Below, in pieces: positions 1-12,340 of a DNA stretch of 64,000 bases; within the stretch, counting starts at the first letter, position 1; the number at the start of each line of letters is the position of its first letter. The notes below the pieces were generated by a model, which was given only the letters and a program-made list of their open reading frames with translations, made no database searches and was not told where the DNA came from. This DNA comes from Volvox africanus (Eukaryota; Chlorophyta; Chlorophyceae; Chlamydomonadales; Volvocaceae). A program made the translations under genes and the position numbers. Where the stretch lies: NCBI GenBank assembly GCA_030268105.1, contig BSDZ01000021.1, positions 434,001 through 498,000 of the forward strand. The letters run 5' to 3'.

Positions 1-346
1 AAAGACGTATACGATAACGTCAAGGAGGGCTCCGAGAGGCTTACAAAACACACACGTGCCTTTCAGGGCAAGTCGCTCACAGTGTTAAACACCTAGTACA
101 AACACGCGCACATGTACGTGCCCTTTACCTCTTGGTCTTCATGATATCCGTTAGACCCTTCTGCTCTAACAGTGGCACATGCAGCTCAGAACTCTACCTG
201 TCAGTCGACAGTTGCTTGTCCCTTTCCTATTTCTATGTCTTCTTAGTCCCTGTTTTAGCCTTGCTAAAAGATGGACTTTTCATTATCCTTGCCGTGATTT
301 TGTCGTTTACTGCTTGAAAGGTGTACCCAACACCCCTCCCCATCAG

Positions 347-2063
347 GCCGTATTTTACGTCGCGGATATGATTCGGCGGGTAGCGCAGCTTCAGTTCGTG
401 GAGGTAAGTTACTGGACTGTCAGGAAGGTCTAGCCGGGTGCTGCCAGATCCTGATCCAGATCCTGATCCTGATCCTGACCCCCGCATGGCAGCTGGGCTC
501 CACGGCGTTTTCTCTCGCACCGTCCTGACCTGAGGTGTCAAAGAGATGCGGATCGGGGAAGGGGGTTATGGAGAAGTTGCTAAGCGCAGTCAGTCAACAT
601 GGTGCATACCTGTGGTGGATGGGTTTTGAGTATTAATAGAGCCCTGAGCTATACCCATGATAACGAAAGCCATGTGATGATAGCTGATGAGCAAGTAAGA
701 TATGAGCGCTGGGATGTTCTGCGCAGGTTTTAGAGCTTATTGGTCATACCGACACCATGAAGCGGGTAAGCCTGTCGCCTAAGGAGGATCGCCATGGCCG
801 CGGCATGAGCGATTCGGAGCAACAGCAGGTGCTAAGACTCTTTAAAGTAAGTGAAATTGGGTGGATGGGTGTGGGGGAGGAATTGGGAGTAATTGGGTGG
901 ATGGGTGTGGGGGAGGAAACGGAAAGTCCGCATGGTATAGGGGAAGGAGGAAATGGTGGGGTTTCAGGGAGGGAGATAGAGGCTGGGGTCGGCATCGCGG
1001 CACTTGGTAAATTCATGAGCGCTGAGCAGACGAACAAGCTGAAGATGGCGAAGGTACGCAATTGGCGGACCCGTATGCTGAATATTGAGGGCCTGACTGC
1101 CAGGGATGATAGATGTTAGGTACTCAAGCCGACCTCTCATACGTCAATTGGCTCGGGGTAGGTGCCTGGGGGGAGGCCTGGTCTGGCAGTGCACCCGCAG
1201 GGCAGCAAAGTGTAAGGGAGGATTGGCGCTACCCCCTGACAGGCTGCAAGGTGCCTAGTGTCCTCGTTTACACACATCTGGTTTGTTGCCCTATCGGTAC
1301 CAAGCTTGATTGGGATCAGCTCTAAGTGGTTGGATTGATCATTCCACGTTCAATGCTCCAAACCTTAGGAGCCAGGTCGCAAGGTGCTTGTGGCCACTTC
1401 CGCCGCGGAGGAGGGTTTGGACGTGCCCTCCTGCGAATTCGTGGTCAGGTACAACGCAGCGGCAACCGGCATACAGTTGCTGCAGAGCCGGGGCCGGGCA
1501 CGACAGCGGGTGTCGGAGTTCTGCGTCATTCTGCAGGTGTGTGTGTGTACGGCGGTCCGTGTAAATCCGGGGCTTAATCTTATCTCGTCGGGGCAGAAAG
1601 CCTACCCGGTATGTGCGCCACGGGGTGGAGGATGGTGGAGGGGGCATGCGCTTGTAAGATTTCAAGGACGGGCGAACAGATTTCAAGGACACCCGCAGCG
1701 GACAGCGGGAGGGAGAGTCAGGGGTTTTCCGTGACGTCGAGGGTCCTTTTCCAGCTGGCACTGACTCATGAAGTCCGCCGCTGGAGGTTGGCGCCATGTT
1801 CCCTATTGCATTCACATATTGTCGCTTGCCGTTTGCCGCTTGCTACCGTCCACGCGATCTTTTTTGTTTTGCCATTTTAGGATGGGACCCTGGACACCAG
1901 CCTGCATCACAAAAGCTGCCTGGAAGAGGGCAACATGGCTGCATGGCTGCGCATGCATGAAGGTAGATGATACAAACGGTGTGACGAACGGGCCTTGACC
2001 ACGCCATTGGCCCCTTCAGCTGGCGTAGCCCAAACAAGGCGTCTGTCTTCTCGCCCCGCCTAA
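347..2063 (+). CDS. Dicer/RIG-I-like SF2 helicase, C-terminal helicase domain (5' part outside window)
   Basis: Exons 347-403, 727-846, 1369-1536 and 1881-1962 all join in phase 0 with good GT-AG borders. They encode a helicase C-terminal (RecA2) domain of the Dicer/RIG-I/MPH1 type: motif IV (VFYV), the conserved GMSDSEQQQVLRLF segment, motif V (VATSAAEEGLDVP) and motif VI (LLQSRGRARQ). It then ends in the acidic EEGNM stretch usual for Dicer-like helicases. Such domains translocate on double-stranded RNA and work in RNA silencing or antiviral-type sensing. A possible last exon, 2020-2063, continues the frame to a stop, but the intron before it would be only 57 nt; a TGTAA lies at 2260-2264. 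I see no RNase III, PAZ or dimerisation domain downstream. The gene may therefore be a helicase-only protein, or a Dicer truncated here. The DEAD-box (RecA1) half must lie left of the window. Confidence 0.72.
858..918 (+). repeat. Two-copy tandem repeat in helicase intron
   Basis: A 22-bp unit (attgggtggatgggtgtggg followed by gg) and its flanking aggaa are repeated twice inside the intron at 847-1368. It has no coding role in the helicase frame. Confidence 0.6.
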
Positions 2064-5000
2064 GGAGATGTCGTTTCCTTGGACTGCTGGCGCCAGGGCG
2101 CGTTGATTTCGTCTTTTCATGGACTGCCGTGGTCCCGTGGTCCTTTCGGGCGTATAGGGTGCAGGAAGACGCACTTGGAGGCCCGTTGTGGTTGCCTATT
2201 GGTTACTTCTTACCTCCTATTTGCAGTATGTTGGTGTATGCGTGTGAAACGGATGATGTTGTAATGATCCGTTTGTAGAGTTAAGCACACAGGTCATGCA
2301 GTATGATGATGTCGAACGCTGTCAAGTCGTTTCCCGCGCCCTAAAAGAGGGAGGTCGTTGCTTTACTCTGTGAGTGTATCGTCCTCTGATGCCGGCATGT
2401 GATGGTACCGGAACGAAGTACGGGTTCCTCGCTGTTTTCGGCTTCCGCATATGCTCCTGGTCGGCGGAACCGCCCTGCCTTCTGAGCCGAGCGGAGCGGA
2501 GGGGAGCGGAGGGGAGCCGAGGGGAGGGGAAATTAGTGTCTCGATGTGGGATAACATACTTATTCATGCCCTTTGAATGCTCGAAAACCAGTTTTAGCTT
2601 CAGGGTTTTGGTAATAAATTAGAGACTAACTAATTACATTTCGCGATTCGTGAATTTTGATGTTGGCCGGTCTCACTCGATTTGTGCGCCGACAATTTAT
2701 CAACAGGAATTAAGGCCCTCGATAAATGGGGGGATGTGGGGCGAGATGGGGGGCGTGGTCGGATGGCTGCTGTATTACAAATGTCAGTCACGCAGCTGGG
2801 TCGTGGTGTCCATGCTGGGTGTCCACCTCTGTTGCTTTGGAAACCAGTCAGGAGGGGTGAGAAGTCGATGTTAACGGAGTTGTTGCAGCTAGGGTTGCAG
2901 CTGATTGTGGAAGGAAAGGACGGGCTGGGTTGAGAGTCTAGATTGAGTTCATTATACCGTGCACGTGAGATGCGCAACACGAGACAGATTGTTGCCACAA
3001 ACACACATGGGCGATTCATGGCGCGAAGGTCAGATGCTGATGGCGGAATGCTGGATTGTAACTGTGCCATATGTTCACTCGGGGCTACCCTGAGTTGCCT
3101 CCCCACAGCTCGCACCCTAGGTTGTCTGAGAAACCTCACCTGCGTGGCATTCTACTCTGATGGAACCTGAACTTACCCGCCGAGAGTTTTCGCCACACGC
3201 AATACAATGGCACAGGCTTTATCCGTAGCTCCTCACCATCGTGAATTCATATTATTTGGGTTAATGGGTACCATTACGAGTTAAGTTGGTCGTGAGATCG
3301 TCCGGCACAGTACGGTGTTGTGCCGCATCGTCCCACTTAATGTATCGTCATGTCATGCACGGTGAGTCAGCCGAAGACCCTTGCGTATGGCGTTACAGGA
3401 AAGGAAACTTTGAGCTGTCTTTTTAAAGACTCTTTTGTATAAGGAAAGGCCTGTCCCGTACGGCTGTTACTATCTGCCAAAAAGCACATGCGGAGAAGAA
3501 CTCAATGTAATTTTCATATATTTCGTTAAAATCGTCGAAGGATATGTTGATCTCGTCTCCTTCCAGGTTCCAACACGCATTAGGCAGTTGCACGCAATTT
3601 TACGAGCTGCTCCATTTTTGAACTGTAACTTGTCATAACCCTGTAAAAGGATTTAAAGTTGAAGTTCACAATATAATTACCTTAGTATGGCATCTAAGCC
3701 AGGTCCTAGCGCGCCTGTGCAGGCTACGGTGCAACCCCAGCAGGCGGTCGTAGTGGAGGTAGCTGCGAGTTCATCATCAGTTGAAGTAATTTCTGCTATT
3801 GTCAATTCGGCGTCTTCTCCACCGCCGCGCACAGGCAATCCAAACCGCTGGTTGCAGATAGGGGTGAGGTCATGTACACGCCAAGGGGATAGGCAACCGC
3901 CCGCGCATCTAAGATTTTATCCTCGCTATGAGTTTTATTGCCTGGATCCATGGTGAACCTTCGAAGTCCTGGTAGTCACCCTAATGCACCCAGTTGCTCA
4001 ACCACCACCACCAGGCCGTTCACTGGGTTTCCCCCAACCAATGCCCTGCCTTAAAATGCCTCGCGCATGCAGTTCTTCTTTGTGATTATATTTGGCTGCA
4101 TAGTCTACTTCCGCGAGGAGATTTACACTTTCACAACAGGTACGCTGATAGCGACCACAGCGCTGAGGGGTGTGGGGTTGCACCATGCAAGAATTCCTGC
4201 TTTGTACCCCACCGCCGAGAGAAGCTCCCTTTTTTTGATATGGTGCCTTGGAATTTATGCATCCCAGTCGGAAGCGTGACGGGCCAATCATCGGTCTGAA
4301 GGATGTCATGCCGCGGCTGCTGGTAATATGCAACCAACGCCCTCAATGCACCTAGGAAGAACCTGCAACACCAGAATGAACGCAAGCCGGCAAGTGCGAG
4401 GCAGTCATGCTTCCATGCCCGTTATATCCCGGAGTCTCCTCGGCATAGTGCTTGTTACTAGCTGCTTGGCAGGTGAAAAGCACGATGAAGCGAAACCCGC
4501 TCTTGCAGCAAGTTAAGATCGTCCGGCACTACCGGATGGCAGGATAGCGACCTGCGTGGCCGACCGCGTAGGCTCTGCCACTTGAGAAACTGTTTTCGGT
4601 GTTGCATGTGACAGCACTCAACATGTGGCTCAACCTTGGTTCGTTAGGTTCAACCTGATCTTTGAATGTGGCTACGTTGGGGAGCGGCACCAATTGGGAG
4701 CGGCATAGCTGCCAAGCAGCCCGGAGACTGGAAGGGAGTAATCAAAAGTGGCAGGTTTGCCACCATCACACACGCGCGCACGCATTCTGACTCCATCTCG
4801 ACGTTCTTCTCCTGCCCTCCACATCGGGCCTTGCTGCCGCTTCCCAATAACGTACGCCCTAATTTGGATGTGGTCTCTTGTGCCCTATCAGACTTGCACA
4901 AATACCCGATCTTGTCGGTGGCTGAGGCGCTCCAAGTGCGTAAGTACCTCGGACCTAACTGGACCTTCGGTACTGGGCAGGACACAGTCACGACATTGGA

Positions 5001-6500
5001 CGGCGACAAAACTATCATAGCAAATCTTACGCTGACCACTCCACCTGTAGCGCACTAATTGTGGAGGCACAGTCGATGGGGAGGGTGGGACCGCGGAGGG
5101 TATTCGCGACGTGCGCATGTCCACGACCCTGGATGTGAGGTCACATAGGTTTAGCAAAGGCGCTGCGGGTATCCATCATCCGGCGCTGTAGCGTTGCGTT
5201 TGCGTAGTGCAGTGCCTTCGTCATAATAGGCACCGATAAGTAGGGTGGAGTCCCGAAATGTCGGAAGCTCTTAAATGGAATACCGATTCTACTGCCTGAT
5301 CAGGATAGTCCAGGCAGCGTCGTGTCCCGTGCTGATGAGGAAATTGGGACTTTGGGACGAACTGAGCCAACAGTGTCAGTGGCGGTCTGTGTGTGGCTCG
5401 GTTCGGAGGAGGGGGCGGCGCATTTGAATGAGTGAGTGGACGGGTAGCTACCCGTTCATCGGGTAAAGGGCAGTTCGGATATATGATGGCATCCAATAGA
5501 TTTTTGCGTTGTACGGACTCACGTTGTATGTACAGGCTTGGTCAAGATATGTTTTGTAAGCGGCCCGAGCCTTTCGATTGCCGTAACGGGCTTTTGAGCC
5601 CAGCGCGTGCGTCCCGGTAGTTCATTCCGTCCGTTCACGTCGGTTCATACGCGTTCATAACTCAATATATTATTTGGGTGTATGTTTTATGTATACTTTT
5701 GAGCGGTAGTAAGCCATTCAGCGCCAACTTGTGTGGGTTCAGTAACCAGGAGCCGGATAATACAGGTATTCAAGGCTTAATCGCCCCGTCGCCGCTCCAA
5801 CAACAAGAACACCGGTTTCGCTGGCTCAGAGGAGGGAGACACTGGGCACTAAATACAGTCGCAATGAAGCCAGCCGAAAAAGATACGTAGCACAGGTAGG
5901 ATAAAGGAAGGAATTTCATGAATGCCTTATAGTGCATGTGCAAGTCAGAGGCTACAGGCACACTCAGTATTAGTTAGCTATGGTATCAGAAGCGGCTGCG
6001 ACGCCATAATTTGCCATGTCGTAGAGAAAAGAGAAAACGGCGTAGGCTCGATGCCCATTATGGCGAGCCAGTTATTTTCATGCCGCATTCCTCTCAACAC
6101 CTGTGTAACAAATGCATCAAAAAATACCATAAGTAGTACTCTACTGCTGTCTGCGCTATGGACTTAGGGAGTACCGCTTATACGAACAGAAGTGTAACTG
6201 TAATGCAGATGTTAGTGCTTCACCGAAACAGGGTAAGACAGCACCCGTTCCGATTCCCAAAATGCTGTTTTGTTGTTGATAAGCTGTTTTCTTAACATAA
6301 ACCTTCGAGACGCGTAATTACATGGCATCCGGGAAGATTCATGTAGATTTAGCACGCAAACTTGATTGAGCTTGCGCATACAATGATGCTTTGAATGACT
6401 CTTATTTTGAGGCTATGCAAATTGATTGTAACACAATGTCGTTTGGAAATGTAATTATTGCAGCCGGCGTAACTCGTTTATCGTAACATCTCCTGGAATA
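2064..6500. other. No convincing gene; intergenic or unresolved
   Basis: Only short open frames without recognisable domains or consistent splice partners are seen. A possible first exon starts at 3687 (MASKPGPSAPV..., Ala/Ser/Val-rich) and ends at a donor after RWLQIG near 3866. I could not link it with confidence to anything downstream. Another open stretch, about 4800-5058, contains LSVAEALQVRKYLGPNW, which looks protein-like but matches no family I know. The helicase 3' UTR probably ends near the TGTAA at 2260. Confidence 0.4.
2260..2264 (+). promoter_or_regulatory. Candidate poly(A) signal TGTAA
   Basis: TGTAA is the poly(A) signal of volvocine algae. This copy lies about 200 nt after the possible helicase stop at 2063. 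Confidence 0.35.
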
Positions 6501-6515
6501 ATGGCGAAGAAGTAG
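6501..6515 (+). promoter_or_regulatory. Micro upstream ORF before lectin-receptor start
   Basis: An ATG opens a four-codon frame (M-A-K-K-stop) that ends five bases before the predicted start codon at 6521. Such minimal uORFs can lower initiation at the main ATG or depend on re-initiation. The close spacing also raises the question of whether 6521 is the start actually used. Confidence 0.4.
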
Positions 6516-6520
6516 AGATT

Positions 6521-9500
6521 ATGCAGAATGTGAGAGCATGCAAAGCTCTTCTTCGACGCGACAAGGATGAAGCTGCGCGTCCGTATTATTCGCTCAGCAA
6601 AGCGCCGATAATTCTAATCCATGGAATAGCATTATTTGTCCTTTTTATTTCTTTAGATTATAAAGGTGAGTGTCGTAGCTCACCGAACTGCCAAACAGCC
6701 AACTTCCTACGGAAAAATAGAAGCTATGCTCAAACCATCTACTTCTGTAGTCTGAATTGGCTTTATGCGTAAAAACTGTATTAACAATATGTTTTTCTGT
6801 TTGTTTTTTGTCGCTCGTCATGGCTAGATGGTAAAGTTGAAGGCTTCAAGTATGACATCCAGTTTCAGGACTCTTCTAATGGAAAGTACAGATATGAGCT
6901 TCATTGGATTCCATCAAGTTTTGTGGGGGCTATGGCAACTTGCCAAAGCCGGGGGCAAGGAGAGGGCATCCTGACACCGCTGGCTACTTACGAAGAATTG
7001 GGACTCATATTGACTTTGCTCGGCGGGGGATGCTGCTCCCAAAACTATGCGATTGAAGAGTGAGTTGAATTTCTGCATGGCTCCCATGTACTAAACAAGC
7101 TACACACATCTGAAACTTGATCATTATGTCTGTCTGGGGGAATCAGCGGCCCTGCCTTATGTTTATTTGGCCATCCTTGGCAATATGAGGAACGTGGACT
7201 CCTGCATATATATATTACCGTGGCGCGGCTTGCGGAAATCCTGCCTGCAGGTTCATCTTCGTTGGACTTACGACTCTAGGCAACAAGCATTCCATTAGCT
7301 TTTTAGACCGGCCGCGGCCTGGCAGCAGCACCGCCCTTCTCCGCAATATATCGACGCCGGGGCAAGGATTTGTGAATGGCTCATGGCCAGATGACCCCCC
7401 TTTGACGCCCGTGAGTGACACGTCAGTCCTCGACACCATCCCGGTTCGCCCGCTTTGTGCGGCTATTCGGCTGCATACGTCACCACCACCACCTCCCGTG
7501 GAGTCTGCCACTGCTGGGGCTGAAGCCGCAACCGGTCAACTGCAGCTTGCTCTATGTAGCAACGACTTCGTGCGCGGCTTGTCTTGCGGCTTATCTCACA
7601 GCGGAAGCAGCAATAACGTCTCCTACCAGCTGGAGATCCATTTCCATAACTGCGACGGGGGACCCATGGGTCAGGGTGGTGATGGCAGCAGTGCCGCTGC
7701 CCACGCCTTCGTGTGTCGAGTCCCGGCATCCATGCGCCCACCATCGCCATGGCCGCCGCAGCCACCCCCATCACCTTCTGTCCCCCCGCAATTCCCAAAA
7801 CCCGATCTTACAACTCCGCAAGTTCCGCCATCCCTTCTGGCGCCAGAACAGCTACCGGCGCCAGCCCCTGAGACACAGCCCGTGGCGCCGTACACCACCG
7901 CCGCGCCAGCATCAGCTCAAAACACAGAGTTATCATCACCACCACCATCACCACCATCACCACCGCCACCATCACCGCCACCGCCACTGTCACCATCACC
8001 ACCATCACCACCATCACCACCATCACCACCATCACCACCATCACCACCATCACCACCATCACCACCGCCACCATCACCGCCACCGCCACGGTCACCATCA
8101 CCACCATCACCACCATCACCACCGCCACCATCACCACCACCATCGCCGCCTGTACCGGTAGTACCTGGGCCGAGGCCGGCTACAGTTTCTCCGCCCCCGC
8201 CAAGCCCCGCGGAGGCTCCCCCAAGACCCGCTCCCTCACCGGCTTTCGTTAGAGCTGTGGGCACACCGCCGCCGTCGGGAGGAGCGTCTGTTGTGACGAA
8301 TGCGACCACGACATTGTCGGCAGCGTCTGTAATGCCAAAATGTGCGGTACTAAGCGCTGATGTAATTTTCCGAGGGTTAGCGCCGCTGCGATATGCTCCC
8401 CCAGCAAAACTGCACGCCTGGGTTGCAGCCCAAACGAAGGCCTTGACCTCCTGAACCCATCAGCATCCCGGAGTTGCCTTGCAGATTTCATTTCCCACAT
8501 CTAATCGGATAGGCCTGTGTGTGACGGCATCTGTAGCTGCTCGCAACAACCCCCACCCCACCCCACCCCACCCCACCCCACCCCACCCCACCCCACCCCA
8601 CCAGGAGCTCTCATTTGATTTGGTTGCTTTCCGTTGACTTGGTATGCCGCTGGCCGCTCGCTCGCCATGCAGGTGACACCGAGGTCTTGAATGTCAGCGG
8701 GGTCGCGATACACTACCTGGCCTGCCACGTAGCCGCCAGCTGGAGCGAATCTGCGCAGCTGTGCACGCAGCTGCTGGTCGGAGGCACCCTTGCCGTCTTC
8801 GAGTCGCAGGTCTGACATTTTCCTCATCAGAACTGCGCCTGCCGCCGTTGGTGATGGTGATGGTGATGGTGATGGTGATGGTGATGGTGATGGTGATGGT
8901 GATGGTGATGGTGATGGTGATGGTGATGGTGATGGTGATGGTGATGGTGATGGTGATGGCGATGGTGGTGGTGATGGGGCAGCTGTCAAATGTGACCTGC
9001 GCACCTTCTTGCCGCCGCCCTTCAAATGACGCCTTCGGACTGATCGCAGGCGCACATGGATGCGGTGTTCAGGGCTTTCAGAAATAAGGACCTCGGCGGA
9101 ACGCACGACTTCTGGTTCGGGCTGGTATCAGGCGCCAGTCCGGAGCAGCCCTCGGGTTTGGGTGGTCCAACCCTGGAATACGTCCTCACTGACCCGCGGG
9201 TCGCTCCCATTCTCCCACTACAGCTCTGGAGCACCGGTGGACTTGTTGCTCATAGCTCCTGTCTGGCGGATCCCGAGCCCCCGCTGCCACCATATCCCGA
9301 AGCTCCACCGCCCTCACAAGCCTCTGATGTGCATTCCGGAACTCAGATATCGAACCATCCCACGATGCCCCCGCCGCATCGGCCCACGCTGGAAGCTTCC
9401 GCCTCACCAAGCTCAGCTTTTGCACCGGCCAGACATGACCAGGACCCCGACCCTGACTCACCTTTCCTTCCCACCATCGCATCGCCGCCAGTGCTCGCGG

Positions 9501-11580
9501 GCGCCACGACGCCATCACCGGCTATCCTCCCCTCCACGGCGCTGCTTCCTCTGGCCAGTGGCTGCTGCGCCAGCCTTGTCCTTTCGTCGTCGCCTGCGAC
9601 TTCAAATTCAACTAACGGCACGGGGGAAAACGGTTCGGTACTGCGCGCCTGCTATCACAAAATCAGGTTCATCTGTCAGGCGCAGGCCGATGTGGAGACC
9701 GCGGAGACCACGCCGACGGTTGGGGGCCCAAGTGCAGGCATCGGTAGCGGCGCCACGACGCTGCTGGCCAGCCTGTTTCTGGATGCATTGGAAAGCAACT
9801 ACAAGGGCTCATACCGGGTCTTCATGGCTAAACTGGACATGCGGCTCGTTGGAGCGCCGTACAGCTCGCTGTCGGATCCCACCGAGTATTCAGTCGTGGA
9901 GGGCTTCCGTACCGAGTGGGTGAAGTACCACTGGGGTAGGGGTAAAGCGTGTAAGCAGCGGGGTATGATGACGCCTCCGCCCACTTAAAACCTCTTTGGG
10001 GGAAAGTTACAACCATTGCTGCTGCTGTAGGTTGTTACGTCATCGTTGTCGTTGTAGTAACTGTTTACGTGTTCCCATTCCTCTCTCTCCCTCTCTCCCT
10101 CTCTCCCTCTCTCCCTCTCTCCCTCTCTCCCTCTCTCCCTCTCTCCCTCTCTCCCTCTCTCCCTCTCTCCCTCTCTCCCTCTCTCCCTCTCTCCCTCTCT
10201 CCCTCTCTCCCTCTCTCCCTCGCCCCCTCTCTCCCTCGCCCCCTCTCGCCCGTGAATTTGCCTTGCCCCTCCTGACTATTTGCGTGACAACCCGCAGGAC
10301 TGCGCAGCAGTTATCTCAGGCCACTCGCCTGCCCGCGTTCTGCTTCACCATACTGGAGCTGCGCAATGGCTCGGTGGTGGCGACGATTAACCTCACCGTG
10401 CGGGCCCTGCCTCGGTCGACACAGGCGAACTTTACGGAGTTTGTTTCAGCCTCTCTGATCGGCAAAAATCCCGCAGAGCTGTTCAGCAGCGACTTCATCA
10501 CGACGTGGAGCATCCGGGTGCGATCCTGGTCCTGTTCGTCATGGGCGACCTCATTACCTGCTCACATCTTCACATCCTCACATCCTCACATCCTCACAAG
10601 AGAGACGTTTTCCTCATTGGAAGGCATACACACAAAGACGAATATGTATATATAGTTATATTTATAATTTCATTTATGCACGTACTTATTTAAATTTATT
10701 TAGGTATATTTGTAAACCCAACTTCGGATCTGAGCAGATCAGAATGCTCAACAGTAATGTCGGGCTGGACGCCAGCTGGGGCGAGCCAACGGACTGCCCT
10801 ACCCTTAAACGTGAACTTCCGAATCACGACGATCTGCGCTCTGTCCGCCCTCACCTCACCTCACCTCACCTTCCGCAGAGACCCGTCCGCGATGCAGCTC
10901 CTCCTAAGGGAGGGAGGGAGGGAGGGGCCGCACGCAGCCCTGCATGGAGTACTAGGCGGTACTGGGTGGGCCCTACACCTGCCGCTATTAGCACGTGACC
11001 TGATATGGACGGGACGTGACAAACTGCGCGTCCTCCGTTGCCGTCCTTATCCCTCGCCCCCTCCCCTTTGTCCCCGCCTCTCTCCCCCACCCACGGGCAG
11101 GAGTGTATCGTGACAATACTGGGGCTATGGGAGATTGGTGAACCTTTCATGCCGGCCCCCCGCGACCGCCGCAGCAATAAGGCACTGATCCTTATTATTG
11201 CGCTGGTGGGCGGTGTAGTGCTGGGCGCCGCAGCATTGGGGCTGATTCTGCTGCAGCGGCGTCGGCGGCAGCAGCGTTATGGCACACCCGTGTACTTGAG
11301 CTCTCTGGGTGATGTGGATGTACCGCAGCTTAAAAGCAACCGCATCTCTCTTTTCTCTCCGCAGCTGCTGCAGTCCCTGCCACCACCGGTGCCAGAAGCG
11401 TCCGGCAGCGCCAACCTGGATTCGCTCACCAGGCACCCGGCCACGAAACCATTTTCCCAGGCGTCTTCGTCGTCGTTGATACGAGCTGCTGGGCTGTCCT
11501 CAGCCGGACAGCTGCAGCAGCCGAACCCCCTCCAGCTCGCTTCAGTTGATTGGGTCGGGAAGAACGGGGTGCCATGGTAC

Positions 11581-11616
<36 letters not shown>

Positions 11617-11997
11617 GAGGTGGGGTTCAGATCGCATACCGCAATGTCGGAGGCGGGGTTGGGGACTCAGAGTGGCACCAGAAGCGGGTCCATGGGGGTT
11701 GCTTTGGGTGACTTCAGCGAGAGCGGGAAGATCAGCGGGAGGTTTAATCTAACCCCTAGTCGCAGTATGGGGGCCAGGTCGGACGTCGGCCCCTCATGGA
11801 CTCAGGGCCGGGGCTTGCAGCCTGGTGGGCTGGACGGCCTGGGATTGGCGTCCACGATGGGTGGAGGAGCCGGGGAAGGAGGAGGAAGACGAGGAGGAGG
11901 AGGAGGAGGAGGAGGAGGAGGCTTCTTGTCCGGATTTAACGACGACGTGAGCATGCCCAACAGCCCGTCGGTGCCGAGTACTGCGTTTCGCCCATGA
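6521..11997 (+). CDS. Single-pass membrane receptor with two C-type lectin domains and Pro-rich stalk
   Basis: Exons 6521-6665, 6828-7059 and 7251-~8346 join in phase. They give a hydrophobic signal/anchor (residues ~28-47), then C-type lectin domain 1 (YRYELHWIPSSF, MATCQSRGQGEG, FIFVGL, GFVNGSWPDDPP, AFVCRVP) and a long (SP)n/PPPSPPPP stalk of the volvocine wall/pherophorin type. Exons 8673-8809 and 9050-9919 (phase 0) encode lectin domain 2: SWSESAQLCTQLL, GGTLAVFESQ, THDFWFGLV, C..KIRFICQAQ. A SEA-like extracellular segment follows (NGSVVATINLTV), in exon ~10308-10517. The last exon, 11101-11997, holds one transmembrane helix (ALILIIALVGGVVLG..., then RRRRQQR stop-transfer) and a cytosolic tail with polyGln and polyGly. 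The link from 8346 to 8673 (perhaps exon 8485-8515) and one exon near 10704-10860 are unresolved. Role inferred: sugar or matrix recognition at the cell surface. Confidence 0.8.
7937..8155 (+). repeat. Coding Pro/Ser repeat (CCACCATCA)n
   Basis: A low-complexity CCACCATCACCACCGCCA array encodes SPPPPSPPPP-type stalk sequence in the lectin receptor. Its other frames give poly-His and Val/Met artefacts on the two strands, which should not be annotated. Confidence 0.9.
8551..8602 (+). repeat. (CCCCA)n microsatellite
   Basis: About ten CCCCA units lie in non-coding sequence of the lectin-receptor gene, upstream of the exon at 8673. Confidence 0.9.
8850..8957 (+). repeat. (GGTGAT)n microsatellite in intron
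   Basis: About 18 hexamer units fill the intron that splits lectin domain 2 (8810-9049). Conserved lectin sequence joins in phase across it, so it is intronic although it reads open as Gly-Asp or Met-Val repeats. Confidence 0.9.
10081..10228 (+). repeat. (CTCTCCCT)n pyrimidine microsatellite in intron
   Basis: A nearly pure CTCTCCCT tract lies in the intron before the acceptor near 10307. It is strictly pyrimidine on this strand. Confidence 0.9.
11583..11614 (+). repeat. CAG repeat encoding polyglutamine
   Basis: About eleven CAG/CAA codons encode polyGln in the cytosolic tail of the lectin receptor. Confidence 0.85.
11881..11920 (+). repeat. GGA repeat encoding polyglycine
   Basis: A (GGA)n tract encodes an uninterrupted Gly run after GGRR in the cytosolic tail of the lectin receptor. 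Confidence 0.85.
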
Positions 11998-12335
11998 CGA
12001 TCTATCGATCTCCCTCGATTGAGACCGCCATGTCAATGCGCGGCGGGAAAACCATCCTGGGTGAGGAAATGAATGTGGATGGCTCTGTGTGTGGCCTTGT
12101 CGGGAAGTGGGGCTATATCCCTACCGGGGGTTACATGTGATCATCGTGCTTCGCGTGCATGTCGGTGCATGCAGCTACGGACTGCTCTTGAGCTCAGGCT
12201 GCAGGCTGTGACTGGCTCGAGTGCTAATGCGGATTTGCGGAATACGCATGAAAGGAAGCTTCTAAGATCTTCCGTGGTTAAGTATATGTACAGCTGGGGT
12301 CGCAGGATGTCCCATGAATCAAAAGCTACAGCACG

Positions 12336-12340
12336 TGTAA
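12336..12340 (+). promoter_or_regulatory. Candidate poly(A) signal TGTAA for lectin receptor
   Basis: TGTAA lies about 340 nt after the receptor stop codon, a normal 3' UTR length for volvocine genes. Confidence 0.4.

Noticed and set aside
7415..8161. His-rich plus frame and Val/Met- or Gly/Asp-rich minus frames over the stalk
   Set aside because: Frame shadows of the (CCACCATCA)n repeat. The Pro/Ser frame is the one that continues from lectin domain 1.
8501..9106. Long minus-strand ORF with (SP)n over the GGTGAT repeat
   Set aside because: It crosses a microsatellite intron and two lectin exons coded on the other strand. The SP run is only the complement of GGTGAT.
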